Assembly (NCBI GenBank): GCA_029379385.1
Contig: CM055618.1
Span: 4,164,134 to 4,228,133 of the forward strand
Length of the DNA: 64,000 bases
Direction: 5' to 3'
Source of the DNA: Quillaja saponaria
Lineage: Eukaryota; Streptophyta; Magnoliopsida; Fabales; Quillajaceae
Part shown: positions 36,580 to 47,540 of the stretch, one piece after another
Numbering within the stretch: the stretch's first letter is position 1
Layout: every line of letters starts with the position of its first letter
Notes under the pieces: generated by a model
Seen by the model: the letters and a program-made list of their open reading frames with translations, nothing else
The model's database searches: none
What the model was told of the DNA's origin: nothing
Position numbers and translations under genes: made by a program

Positions 36580-37302
36580 TCATGGAAATAGGGAATAACA
36601 TATATTGAAATGGTTTCCTAAGATTACTCTCTCAGCTAGGCCTTTAACTAATACAAAGGGTATAGGAAAGCAAATCTTGTTATCGCAGACTGCAGTATTA
36701 GACAATTTATAGTCTATAATTAGACGATTTCCATCCACATCATGAAGTATTTGAGTTGTTTTCTGGAAATACTTGGATGGAATTAACCCTTCGTTGATGC
36801 AATTAAAATCTGCTCTTGAATCTATTAAGGCTACAGACTGAAAACTGAATTCATTATTCACAATTATGGTTATTTTAGTAAACCATTTTTGTGCTATAAC
36901 TAAATCTACCGTACAAATCCATCCTTCTGGATCATTAAGGATATTTACAGTTCCTTTCTCAGGTTCTTGTATCATTATACTTTTCTCTTTGTTTTCAAGT
37001 TCTAGATTTTTTGTTTCTTTTGATGATTTCCATAAAAGATCCTGGAACTGATATTCATCAGACTCTTCTAAAATAGAAACTCTCTGTTTTAGAGTTTTTA
37101 CTTCTTCTTTAATTTCATTAATTTCTGATTTTAAATTAGCAATAATTGTTTCTTTTGATGAAGAGTTAACAGTTTTTACTCTTTCAATTATATTTTTAAA
37201 ATAGTAAGAATCATCTTTTATATTTCCTTTTACCCTTATTTGATAGTTGAATATAATTTTCCAACCGTATTCTTCGTTCCTCAGGGTTTGAAATTTTATC
37301 AA
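36580..37302 (-). pseudogene. Pararetrovirus aspartic protease region
   Basis: A 240-codon open stretch ends in a retropepsin-like domain. The active-site triad, normally DSG or DTG, reads DSR at about 36,817 within ALIDSRAD, so the protease would be dead. A charged, coiled-coil-like stretch (residues near 45-75, rich in Lys, Glu and Leu) precedes it. The protease would cut the polyprotein. Confidence 0.75.
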
Positions 37303-37607
37303 TTAGGTCTAGAATTAGACTTTCTTCTTTAGACAAGACATTTATACTGAGATTGTTTAATCCTATGGTTTTTAGTATACATTCATCACAGTCATTATCA
37401 AAACAACATTTTGATTTTTCAGACTGTTCTAACTTAGAATTAAACTCTCCTTCTAACTCTTCTAGACTTGAGTCTGTTTTATACTACTTTATTATAAAAG
37501 CATTCATCTATTCCTTTTCTTCTTCAAAGTCTTCTAATAAGATTTGACATAAAGATTTCTTTAAACCTTCATCAATTTGAAGAGCATTAATTTTCTTTTT
37601 ATCTCTA

Positions 37608-37655
37608 CATTTATTTTGGAAGTGTCCTAGTTTTCCACACTTACAACAAATAGGA
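37608..37655 (-). pseudogene. Coat-protein zinc knuckle
   Basis: A CCHC motif, C-X2-C-X4-H-X4-C, is intact on the minus strand here, preceded and followed by Lys-rich residues. In pararetroviruses this knuckle ends the coat protein and binds nucleic acid. Confidence 0.75.
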
Positions 37656-37749
37656 ATCTTTTTATAATTAGCTTCCTTTGTTACAGGTTTTGTTACTGGA
37701 TTCGTAATATCCTGGTTTTACCTTATCATTCTTTTTATATTGTTTTCTC

Positions 37750-38790
37750 TTATATTATTAGAGAATTTTTTTTAAAATTTATGAGTTTTTTTAGACTGCT
37801 TAAACTGGCTTCTTGAGAGGTATCCAAATTTTCACAGAAATTTCTCAAGGCTCTTTTACCACTTAATTTCTCTTTATCAATATGTTGTTTTAACCTTATA
37901 TTATTACATAACGATATTCCTTCTGAAACAACTTCTGAGGCTAATTCTCCATAAGTATAGTTGCTATAGGGTATATTACTACCATGTTTATCTTTTAGTT
38001 TGTTTCTTATTTTATCAGCAAACAGAGTTAGGAGAACTGCTAAAAACTTGTCTTTCCAAAAGTCAGCTTGACTGTCCGGCTTCTGATAAACTCTAAACGA
38101 GAACACATTTTTATACCACTGGAAGTGAGATAGATCTAGACACCTAAAATTAATCAATTGTTCATGAGATCTATCTAACCTAAGCATATTAGCTCCTACA
38201 AAGTGGTTTATAATAGTATAGATCAAAGTATTAACTATATTAGTTATCAGATTTCTATTTTCCTGTTTTACAAATTTTAAAATCTCTTGTTTAGAGATAT
38301 CTAAAAGGTGGAAATCCCACCATCCTAATAGTTGACCTGTAAACCCACTAATTATGGCCAGGGCTATTTCCCTATCAATATTGTCATTTGACCTACATGC
38401 TACAGCATACATAAGCATATGTTTGGTTGTTTGGAGGACTTGGTATTCTTCCAGTCCATCTATATTCCATTCAACTATGGACTTGCCATCAAACTAAACC
38501 CTATCTTGAATAGCATCGTCTTCATACTGAAGATCTAACGGTGAGGGTCTTGGATAATACATTTTTGATAGGCCAGTTGGTGTTGTTTTATTCCAGTGAA
38601 GTTTATTAACTTCTAAGTATGAGTCTTTTTTAGACGATTTTTCTTGATTTTGACTCAGCATGTTGATGCTTTCCTTTTGAAATAGATTTACCTTTTGTAA
38701 TCTATTAACTAATTCATCTACAAAGTTTGTGTCATTAATTTTAGATTCTATTTTGAATTTCAGATTGATTTCTGGGGGTAGCTTTATCAT
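37750..38790 (-). pseudogene. Pararetrovirus coat-protein region
   Basis: Two open stretches (38,790-38,494 and 38,418-37,750) cover the capsid core. Features of the family's coat protein include a YYPRPSP-type segment at about 38,556, a GFTGQLLGWWD segment at about 38,330 and a DKHGSNIPYSNYTYGEL segment at about 37,970. A stop at 38,494 separates the two parts. The zinc knuckle follows downstream in another frame. Confidence 0.75.
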
Positions 38791-39399
38791 GATAGGATCT
38801 ATCTTAGCATATTCTTTACTAAAAGATCCTGAAGTCTAAGAAATTATCTGTTGGGAAGATTTTTCTTGAATAAGAAAATTTTATATCCTCGAGGATTGTT
38901 TTCCTAAGGATTGAAGAAATAAATTTGTATAATTGTTTTGGTTGTCTATTTCAACCAAGGCACTTGACGTAGAGGCTTCTTTCGGTATAGTTGAATAAGG
39001 ATTAGCTATTATTTTACCTTTAGATTTTTTAACTGAGAGTAATGACTATAGAGAATGAACTGCTGTTATATTCTTTCCCTCCCTGGTGAAAAAGTTTTGA
39101 TAAGCAGTTTCAAGAACATTTACAAACTTATGATCCTCAAAATCAGGCCAATTTTTTTTTGTGAAACCTAAAGGCTCGTTCTAGCCACTTAAAGAATGCT
39201 GGTTTCTTATTAAATTTATCCATATACTGCTTATGCATAGAAATCCAATAATTTCTTTCTTGTTCACTAAAAGTTGTATAGAACCATTTATGTTTAATGG
39301 TGAATAGGGTGTAATGACTCTCTAGAGGATAATATGCATACGTTGTATCCCATTTCAGAGGGTGTTGGGCAATTTTCTTGAGGGTAATTTTAACCCTAG

Positions 39400-40189
39400 T
39401 TCTGAAGGTGTTTCTACTTGGTACTAAGGATGGCTAACCTGATCTTTGGATTTTATAATTCCCTCAATTACCTGCCTTCTTTCAACTTCAGTGGATTGGA
39501 ATAGAAAAAGTAGACATCCTTCTAGAAGATTCTCTTAGATTTAGTCTAATCTTTCTGTTTGAAGAGAATTTTATCTGTACATCACCATCAGTATATTCAA
39601 TTACTGATTCTAGGTCTCTAGACTCTATTTTCTTAGGGGGAATTCATTGGTCAATTTTCCAAGTTTCAGGAAGATTTACTTAATCCCAAATAATTGTCTT
39701 AGGTACCACCATATTTGTCTTAGCTGGATTAGCTATAAAAAGTGTGGTTTCTTCTATTTTTGACTTAATCCTAGCATTAGGAGCCATCGTATTCATTACT
39801 TTGTAGTAAATCCTGTATATTAAGACTACATTTTTAGATCCTAGTAACATATCAAAACCATGAGATTGAATGTTTAAAGTCAATGCATTCATAATGTTTT
39901 GATCTGTTAAGGATATTGAAAAATTAGGATAGCAACTAAAGAAGATAGGACCATCACAGAGACTTGATTCTATACATCCTAATAAGGAGTCTGAGAACTT
40001 ATTATGTCTTGTGTCCTTAACACATATAAGGGCTGAAGTATTTAGACCAAATCTGATTAAAGTTTTTAACACAACTTGAACCATTCCTATGTGAAAATAT
40101 TTAAATTTCTTTTTATGTTCTTCTATTAATTTAGAAGAGAAAAGTTTGAATGTATCTTGACCCTCCTTTAAGGGAATAGACTCTTCCAT
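39400..40189 (-). pseudogene. Pararetrovirus movement-protein region (30K type)
   Basis: An open stretch of 169 codons (40,189-39,680) resembles the 30K-type movement protein of Caulimoviridae, with an FKYFHIGMVQV-type start and a SLLGCIES-type core segment. Such proteins widen plasmodesmata for cell-to-cell spread. The frame then meets stops at about 39,640 and 39,520. Confidence 0.7.
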
Positions 40190-40244
40190 AGTTTTAATTA
40201 TATAGTCTTTGTTTTACACTAAAACTACCTTTCTTATAAATTTA

Positions 40245-40394
40245 TTTATCAGAAGTTTGAGGAAATTTCCAATTTTGCAGTTCTTTTTCTATATTTTCTA
40301 CTAAAATAACTTCTTTATTATTTCTCAACAAGTTATCAGAACTAGAACCAAAATAATTAATAAAGTTTGAAAATCTTCTTAAAATACCAGTCAT
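40245..40394 (-). pseudogene. Putative polyprotein N-terminus
   Basis: The first ATG after the primer site is at 40,394 and opens about 50 codons before a TAA near 40,245. The reading then has to shift to reach the movement-protein frame. I chose this start because it is the first ATG on the presumed transcript. Confidence 0.45.
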
Positions 40395-40494
40395 TTTACT
40401 TTGAGTCAAAAGAGCAAATTGTCAAATGATTTACTCAACCCTCAACGTCCTTTACTCAATGGACTACACGGGTTATCAGATGCCTTTAAAGTTA

Positions 40495-40509
40495 CTGGCT
40501 CTGATACCA
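40495..40509 (-). other. Viral tRNA-Met primer-binding site
   Basis: TGGTATCAGAGCCAG on the minus strand matches the complement of the plant initiator tRNA-Met 3' end over 15 bases. All Caulimoviridae prime minus-strand DNA here, and the site is where one strand of the virion DNA is interrupted. Confidence 0.85.
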
Positions 40510-40510
40510 T

Positions 40511-40989
40511 AAATGCCAAAGTTAGATTCCTCATGTGAAGTTTAATTATGAGCCTAGATGTTATGGATACAAATAAGCTAATTAGAATGTGTGTGTATTG
40601 TTTGCAACACTCATCGGAATTGATACATTTATATAGACTTATGACTTATGTGATTTATTCATATCACCCTCGCATCCTTTGCTAAGCACTCAGTACATAA
40701 TAATTTTTGCTGCCTTCTTCCAACTTGGTGTGGTAGTATTCACATGCCAATAAAATGAGTTAGACATCAGGTGAATTTCTTTTTCTGATGTTGACATAAT
40801 CAAATAACTTGTAAATGGTTTAGAAGAAAAAATAATTGAAATTAAATTCAAATAGAAATTAATGATAAAGCATAGACCTTTGCAATTCCAATTTCAGAGG
40901 CCTAAAGAGGATCTAGAATGTGTATTTTCATTGAATTGCACTAACCTCACCCCTCTCTTCGCTGATTTGTTTGCTTTCAACACCAAAAA
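40511..40989. other. Non-viral or unplaced DNA between the two viral segments
   Basis: The first 200 bases (40,530-40,740) repeat 32,325-32,530. The rest (40,741-40,989) has no match in the window. It does not resemble the promoter region at 33,204-33,850, although that is what should precede the primer site in a tandem viral array. Confidence 0.55.
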
Positions 40990-41940
40990 CAAACTTCTTT
41001 TTGACAAGAAAAGTAATTACTTTTCAAAAGTAAGTCATGGATGGGTCCCTTCCTTAAGAAAATCTTCAGCTTCTTCATCATCTAGATCTTGAGAATCTTG
41101 AAAATAAGCTGGATCGTCCTAACTCATGCCTGAAAAATTATCCTCAAGAATTTTTAATAATTCTTTTTGAAAATTATCTTTAAAGGAAAAGGCTAATAAA
41201 CCTTTAATCATATCTAAAACCTTTTTATTTTAAGTTAAATAAGGTTTATGAGCTGAGGCTTGGGATCTTAAGATTCCCAATTTTTGAAAATTATTAAGAT
41301 TTTCTTCAAAATTAGAAAAACTATCCCACTATTTGATTTGAGTTCTTCTGATTAACCATAGGATTGTCTGATTAATCCTGAAATTTGAAGTAGTACAGTC
41401 CTTCAAGATATATTCCCATTTTACTATCCATGGGATTTGATAATATGCTGCAAACATGATCACTTTTCTTGAAGATCTAGAGAATTATTATTCTCACAAA
41501 ATCTTGTCCAGTATTGATGGATGTATTTTGGAAGGGAGATAGGAAATAATCCCCACGAGAAATACTAGGTTTTAAACCATTGAGGAAACGAATTGGGAAA
41601 TGGTTTTTCATTAAGAGTAAATCTAAGAAACTAGCTATGCTTTCTTGCTTTGTTTTCAAATTAAAGCAGATTTTCCCAAGTGGCCATATAATCAAAATAA
41701 TTATATAACCTAGAAAATATTTTCTTGTCTCTCAATTGTTTTTGGCAGCATAAGTCAATACCCAATCTTCGGGTTTCATAACTTTAGAAATTATGAGTTT
41801 GGAATAAGCTTATTCAGACCCAGTCCTAATTTAGGGTTTATGTGAAACTGATTCAGTATCCACAAGGATATTTAGATAATATCTTTTACCTTTAACTCTT
41901 TAAAGTTAAGCCAAACTGTTTTAGAATTCCTCTTTTCTCT
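40990..41940 (-). pseudogene. Second pararetrovirus fragment, polyprotein C-terminal region
   Basis: The segment is a diverged copy of 33,850-34,700 in the same orientation, as seen in blocks such as 'atattcccatttnacnatc' and 'aaattattaag(g/a)tt(c/t)tcttcaaaatta'. It has no intact frame. It may be a remnant of a second viral insert or of a longer tandem. Confidence 0.75.
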
Positions 41941-42230
41941 TTTTCTTTTTGAGAAAAATAAAAAAATTCCTGTTATTTATGAAATGAATGTAGAACTTCA
42001 ATAAATTGGAATCATATTTATAGAAGTAATTTACGAAATCACCTGTGTGTACCACAAGATTTACACCCAATATTATATATATAACTTGTCACACAATAAC
42101 CATTACATAGTTCTATAAATATTATATATATAACTTGTCACACAATAAACTCTCATAATTTAATTTAGAGTAAATCACTAACTTGATTAAATGGACTCCA
42201 ATATATATATATATATAATGAGATTTAGTT
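41941..42230. repeat. Short spacer with a 31-bp direct repeat
   Basis: Two identical 31-base copies at 42,069-42,099 and 42,118-42,148 (starting aatattatatatataac) are 49 bases apart. The spacer separates the viral fragment from the 3' end of the terpene synthase pseudogene. Confidence 0.7.
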
Positions 42231-44043
42231 TCAATCATGTTCGATTATGAAAGGTTTAGTTACTAATGACAGAATCTGCTCCCTGATCTCTTTGTCTTGA
42301 TCACCAAATCCATCTCCATGTTGGTAAATAGTTTGTAGCATTTGTGATGATGCTTACAAATGGTTGCAGCGAAGGTACCAACTGGGTCTGGTTGTGGGTG
42401 AAGCACTTTCCATTTATATTTGTCCATACTCTATCTATCATTCCTTTGATATCACCCAGATCGTTGCATAGTCGAATTATCATAGATATGTTATAGAAAA
42501 GATCTTGAAAATCTTTCATTTGATCATCTGTTACAGCCTCATCATGATCTTGTATTATTGCAAACAACGTATGAACTAAAATCACAGGACCTGATGATGA
42601 AATCCATGCATTGCTTAGATATTCATCTAGTGAGGGGTGTGTAACCCTTGCTATACCACTTTGCTTCCACATATAATGCCTTGCAAAAATCTGCCCACTA
42701 AAAATAACAAACTCAACTGTCAGTGACTAATTAACTAACAGAGATGGGTTTTTTTTCCTTTTTGAGTACGAACATAATTAATTACTGATGAATGGTATAT
42801 ACGAACCACTTTCTTCAGATGAGGCAAGACATGGTTGCAAGTATTCTCCATCTCAAATTCATAAGCAATTTCATTATTGACATCATAGAGTGCTTGGAAA
42901 CAAGCTTCCATACACTCCGGAAGTTGTTCAATTTCACTTGTATTCCATCTGATATTAATGAAAACATTTTTGTTAACATTCTCCTTAAATATTTATCATA
43001 AAACCGTAATTTCTATGTCAAATTACTGACCTGATAACAGCCTTAGTGAATTGTTTTAACTCTTAGATTGAGCCATAAATATTATACATATCATCGATTA
43101 CTAATATGAAATTAATGACTTTAGTGAGACATTTTCTAAAAGATCCGTATTGGGGATCCGAAACGAATCCAACTGAGCACATGAAGCATTCAACTAATCT
43201 ATCTCTTGCAAAGTTCATATATTGTTTGAGGCCATGATTTGTCCACCACCTAAACCAGTGTCACAAAAATTAAGCAAGGTATTTACTTAGTTAGTATAAC
43301 AAATTTAAGATAATTAAGATATTATAAATTTTAGGTACCTGCATGATTCCTTGAGATCTTTTTGAAGTGTGGCTTGAATTATATTGAAGTTTAGTTTATA
43401 CAACTCAAGTAAATCTATGTTCACGTGCTTTCTTTCCCGTACTCATTGATGTGCCGTCTTACGTCGAACCATGGCACTCTCTGGTGGGATGGGAGCTCCA
43501 ATGCATGGGCCACTTGTTTGAGGAGGTTGCTTTCAAGTTTTGTGGCTCTGTTGGAGAAAGCCTCGTTGAGAATATTCATTGCGTAAACTTTAACCTCATC
43601 AAAGATGCTTTCATTATCGAAAGCAAGGTGTGAGGCCTCAAAGAGCTCAAGAACTCCTTTAATTTCTTCTGCTATTGACCTTTTCTTGAATATTATACCA
43701 TTTTCGTCAGTTATAATCCTAAGAATATCTGTATGGAATAATAGAGATGTTAATATTATATCTATAAATTGAAATTTTATTATTAGATGCTTAATATATA
43801 CCAATTCCACAGCTGCAGTATGAAATACAAACTCTTAATATATATACAAAGTGATCAGACAAAGTTATACCTGCAGGTGACACTTTATAGCCATGTTGTC
43901 TAAGGAGCCTAAAGCATAATGCATTTGTATAAAGATCCTCTTTAGCAACTGGGTTGCTGTTAATAGAGGTAAGAGCTTCCTCTATTTCATCATGGAAGTG
44001 GTTGCCAAGGCCTAGTTTATGTACGCTGTCAATGAACTCTAAC
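42231..44043 (-). pseudogene. Terpene synthase pseudogene, 3' part (exon 2 remainder to end)
   Basis: Minus-strand exons: rest of exon 2 (43,871-44,043), exon 3 (43,339-43,728), exon 4 (43,031-43,249), exon 5 (42,807-42,948) and fused exons 6/7 (42,231-42,697), all with GT...AG introns. The 219-bp exon 4 and 142-bp exon 5 are the usual sizes for plant terpene synthases. Key text: EFIDSVHKLGLG, RVPWFDVR, WWTNHGLK, then the Mg-binding DDXXD as DDMYN. Damage: a 1-base loss near 43,429, a TAA at 43,063-43,065, a 1-base gain in a C-run near 42,636, and loss of the second metal motif (NSE/DTE) and intron 6 just after NDLG. The end, HGDGFGDQDKEIREQILSL, survives in another frame. An RRX8W motif upstream suggests a TPS-b-like cyclase. 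Confidence 0.88.
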
Positions 44044-44068
44044 TGTTATAACCTTCATAATCTGAAAA

Positions 44069-44102
<34 letters not shown>

Positions 44103-47100
44103 TCAAGTTTTAAATGCAAAGTATAAATTTACGTTATAAATAAATTAATTAATTAAATAACAATATAGTTAAATAAGTAAGAAATTGATATCTTAGTATA
44201 TGTCGTTATCCTAAAATAAATAAAATTGTGATCAAATAAAGTTTAAACGAGTGAATAATTGAGGTATGTATATAAATATATCAAAATTTAATTTTTACTA
44301 CGAATAAATCAAATAAGTAAACAATACAATTAATACATATGTATATACACGCATATAACTAAGATTTATTGTGTATCCACTTGATTTAAATATGTGATAT
44401 CTTATTAAGTAATTTTTTTTTATCTCTTTTGTTATATTGTCTTTCTAGCTTTACTCTCTTTAGCCGATTTTTTTTCCTCTCTTTCTTATTTTGTCTTTTC
44501 TTTTGTTTCGCTTTGTTGCTTTCATCCTCCACCGACCTTGCTTGTTTCCTTTTTCCTTGTTCCAGATTTCTCTACAGCCATCTTTGTTGACCAAGACATA
44601 TACTTTCCTCCTTTTCCTTGCTCTTGCTTGTTTTAGTTAGCTATGCACTTGTTGGAAGCGTCCAATTCCAGCCCTTCATAGCAGCTCCATCTTTGGATAT
44701 TTCAATCAGTCTTGCGTTTCTTTTCTACCTCCTTCAATTCTTGTTAGCTGCCTTTCTATTCTTGCTGGGCCTTGCGTTTCTTTTCTGCCTCCTTCAATTC
44801 TTGTTAGCTGCCTTTCTATTCTTGCTGGGCATTGCTTTCAGCCTAAGCCTTTTCTAGCCGTGGACAGTCCTTCATTCTTGACTGAAATTACAGCGTTTAT
44901 AATCAAGCTTTGGCAGCCATTTATTTCCTCCTAACTGGTATGTGGGTTTGATTAAATTAGAGCATCCTTGATTCTTCTTCTACCCGTTGCAACATTCAGC
45001 CCTTGTCATGGCTTTAGCAACTCCATAGTTGCTATGAAGTGGAGCAGCAACGTTGGGGCATGAAGCTTGGCTGGCAGCAACTTCATCATCATATAGGCAG
45101 AGCAATTGGAGTGAAGTGGGGGCAGCCACTCGAGAGTTTGGTGTGGGAGGTGAGTTGGTTTGGAATTAAATACTTGCTTAGTTTAATTACATTAATTAAA
45201 GGAATAGTTAGATGAAGATTTTGAGTAGTTATCTGTAAAGGTGTAAGAATGAAAGCTTAAAGAGTGTTGAAACATGGAAATTTAGAGTAAATTAATGTGG
45301 ATTTATCTTGGTAAGCCTTATAGTAGCTAGTTAGTTTTAAAGCTAACATGAGAATAAGTTGATCTGAGTAAAATTTAAGTCAAACTTGATGAACATTAAG
45401 TAATTAGTTTAAGTTAAATGCAAAGTACAATATGAATATGATTGAACTTGAGAAGTTATGTTGGTTTATTGGGATAAGTATATAAACATAGGAATGAGAG
45501 TGGAGTGGTTGTGAATGGTGCAGGGGCAGATTTCGTAGGCAACAGAAACGTGGTATTTTGAGTGCTTTCGGGGAAGAATTAAATTAAGAGTTCAAAATAT
45601 GAAATGTAGCTTAAGGTCTTGAGATATTGTCTACGAAATTTTGTAGCTTGGTTCCAAATATGTTCTGAGTTATAGCTGTTAGACTCCAGCTAGGTCAGGT
45701 AGAATTCGTAATACTCTGTTTTTGGTTCATGTAAGAAATTGAGTGGGTTAATGACAGATTTTAGGAAACGTTTCTAAATAATAAAGATATAAATACTTGT
45801 CTATTAACAAACCCAACAAACAGAATCGGATTTCGTTTTTCCTAGGGAAAGTTATGTTCAATTAACTACAGTCAGGTCAAAGCTATCAAAAATCTTGCGT
45901 GTTACAGAATTTGATGCAACTTCAAACAATAAACTGTATTGATATACAAATCCAAAAATTACAAATAATATACCATTATAAATCTACATGTGTCTAGTAT
46001 TTTATAAATTTTACAAAACTGAATTTGGAGTTTCATGGAGAAAAATATGACCGTTAAAGTAGACACTGGTCCAAACATTAAGTTTGGGACAGCTTTCATA
46101 TTTTTAACACACTAAATGTTAACTATTCTTTTCTAATGATTTCTCCTATTATATGCTTTGTCAATATATTTAAAAGTCCTCTTCATTGATAACCTTATCA
46201 CCTAAAGTCTAATTCATATTAATTGACATGTAATAGTTTAAAGGAGAACTGTCATAAATAAACCTATATAAGTTGAGATATAGGTTTAGTAAATAAAAGA
46301 GTATAACAATAACATTTATGAACTAAGTAGTATTTGGAATTATGAATTTCAGTTCCGGATTCCAATGTGAACCTAATGAGACGCATGGACACAAGTGTGA
46401 GTGACGAATGAAATGGGTAACAGGTGAGTGGTTAATTGTTGCCTTTAGGGGCTAGATTAATATGTGTGATTATATGTTTATTTGAATACGCATGATAGGT
46501 GAAAAATAAGCCAGTAAAGTACTTCAGTAATGTATTTGAATTATGTTGTTTGAGATTGATGGTTGTGCTTGACATTGATTGTGGTTGATAAGGGCTAACT
46601 CGTGAACATTTTCTGGAAAATGATTTTTATCTCTGAAAATAAGATCCAGGTGCACCTAGGATACTCTGATTTAAAAATTATGAGAAATCCTGATTCTGAT
46701 ATATATTTTGAAAATTGAGTGCTCAGCCCCGGTGGGATGGATTGTGTACGGGAAATTAATTTGGTGTGCGGCCGCATACATGCTCGGCAGGGGGTGATAT
46801 TGGTGTGCGGGGCTGGGTTACTCGTTGGCCCTTTGGTTGTTTTGTTTGATATCATTGTTCTGATAAGTTTGTGATCTTGTGTATCATATGAATTATGAAT
46901 TTGTGAAACCTACAATATGTATGTGTAATGTGAAATGTTATGTGAATCATGTTATATGATGTTAATATATATGTGATATGCTTGTGTAGTGTGATGCTAG
47001 TACCCTTTGGGTACGATTTTTCACTCACTGAGTCCGTAGAACTCACTCCTTTCCTGTGGTTATATTTTTTTAGTAGCAGGACCTCAAAAGATGTTAACCG

Positions 47101-47540
47101 CTAATATGAGATTTTGCTAAGGATTTGACGACAAGGTATGTCTCGGAATCTCATACTTGAAGTTAAGGATGAAAGTTTGCAGTCACATTAGAACTGTGAG
47201 TGTCAAATGTGGTATGATGTAATATTCTAGTACTTGTTTTGTTGATGATGTGAACGGAGCAGAGCTCCTTATGGTCTTTATATTATGTTGAGTAATAAAA
47301 AGAATTTACAGGACTGTATTTTAAGACATGTTCCATATTGTAAGGGATCTCTGCCAAAATTTTCAGTAAGTATGATTTGCTGTAATCAACAAACTTTTAA
47401 ATGTTAATTTTTGTCTTTATAATTTCTTGGTTTTATTCATTGGTGAATCAAGAGTCATGGTCATTCCTTATTTGAGTCAGGGTTACGGAGGTTTGGTTAC
47501 CATTCATCCGGCTAGTCATGCCTCCATGAGAGGTGTGACA
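44044..47540 (-). mobile_element. Solo LTR, family A, inserted in the terpene synthase exon
   Basis: On the minus strand the element begins TGTCACACC and ends GGTTATAACA, as in copy A2. CTAAC flanks it on both sides (44,039-44,043 and 47,541-47,545), a perfect 5-bp target duplication. It measures 3,497 bp and has no internal coding region. The exon reads on in frame when it and one CTAAC are left out. It contains a 60-bp tandem duplication at 44,711-44,830 that other copies lack. Confidence 0.92.
44711..44830. repeat. 60-bp tandem duplication inside the LTR
   Basis: Positions 44,711-44,770 and 44,771-44,830 are identical except for one base (ctacct versus ctgcct). Confidence 0.95.

Larger units (their letters stand above)
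33204..40510 (-). mobile_element. Endogenous pararetrovirus, petuvirus-like, about one genome unit
   Basis: Minus-strand sequence of about 7.3 kb carries, in order, a tRNA-Met primer site, a movement-protein region, a coat-protein region with zinc knuckle, aspartic protease, reverse transcriptase, RNase H, a C-terminal region, and a promoter with polyadenylation signal. That is the layout of Caulimoviridae with one large polyprotein, as in Petuvirus, whose genome is about 7.2 kb. Many stops and frameshifts show it is a decayed genomic copy, not a live virus. The left end (TATGGTA on the minus strand) stops at sequence that matches the first bases of the primer site. Confidence 0.85.

Noticed and set aside
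40495..40510. Possible tRNA-Met gene
   Set aside because: Only the 3' complement (primer site) is present; there is no cloverleaf or anticodon arm nearby.
33204..40510. Active or infectious virus
   Set aside because: Frameshifts and stops in every large domain and an altered protease motif rule out a functional polyprotein from this copy.
44618..44857. 79-codon Leu/Phe-rich frame resembling a membrane protein
   Set aside because: It is created by the 60-bp tandem duplication within the LTR (60 is a multiple of 3, so the frame stays open) and is on the strand opposite to the LTR.
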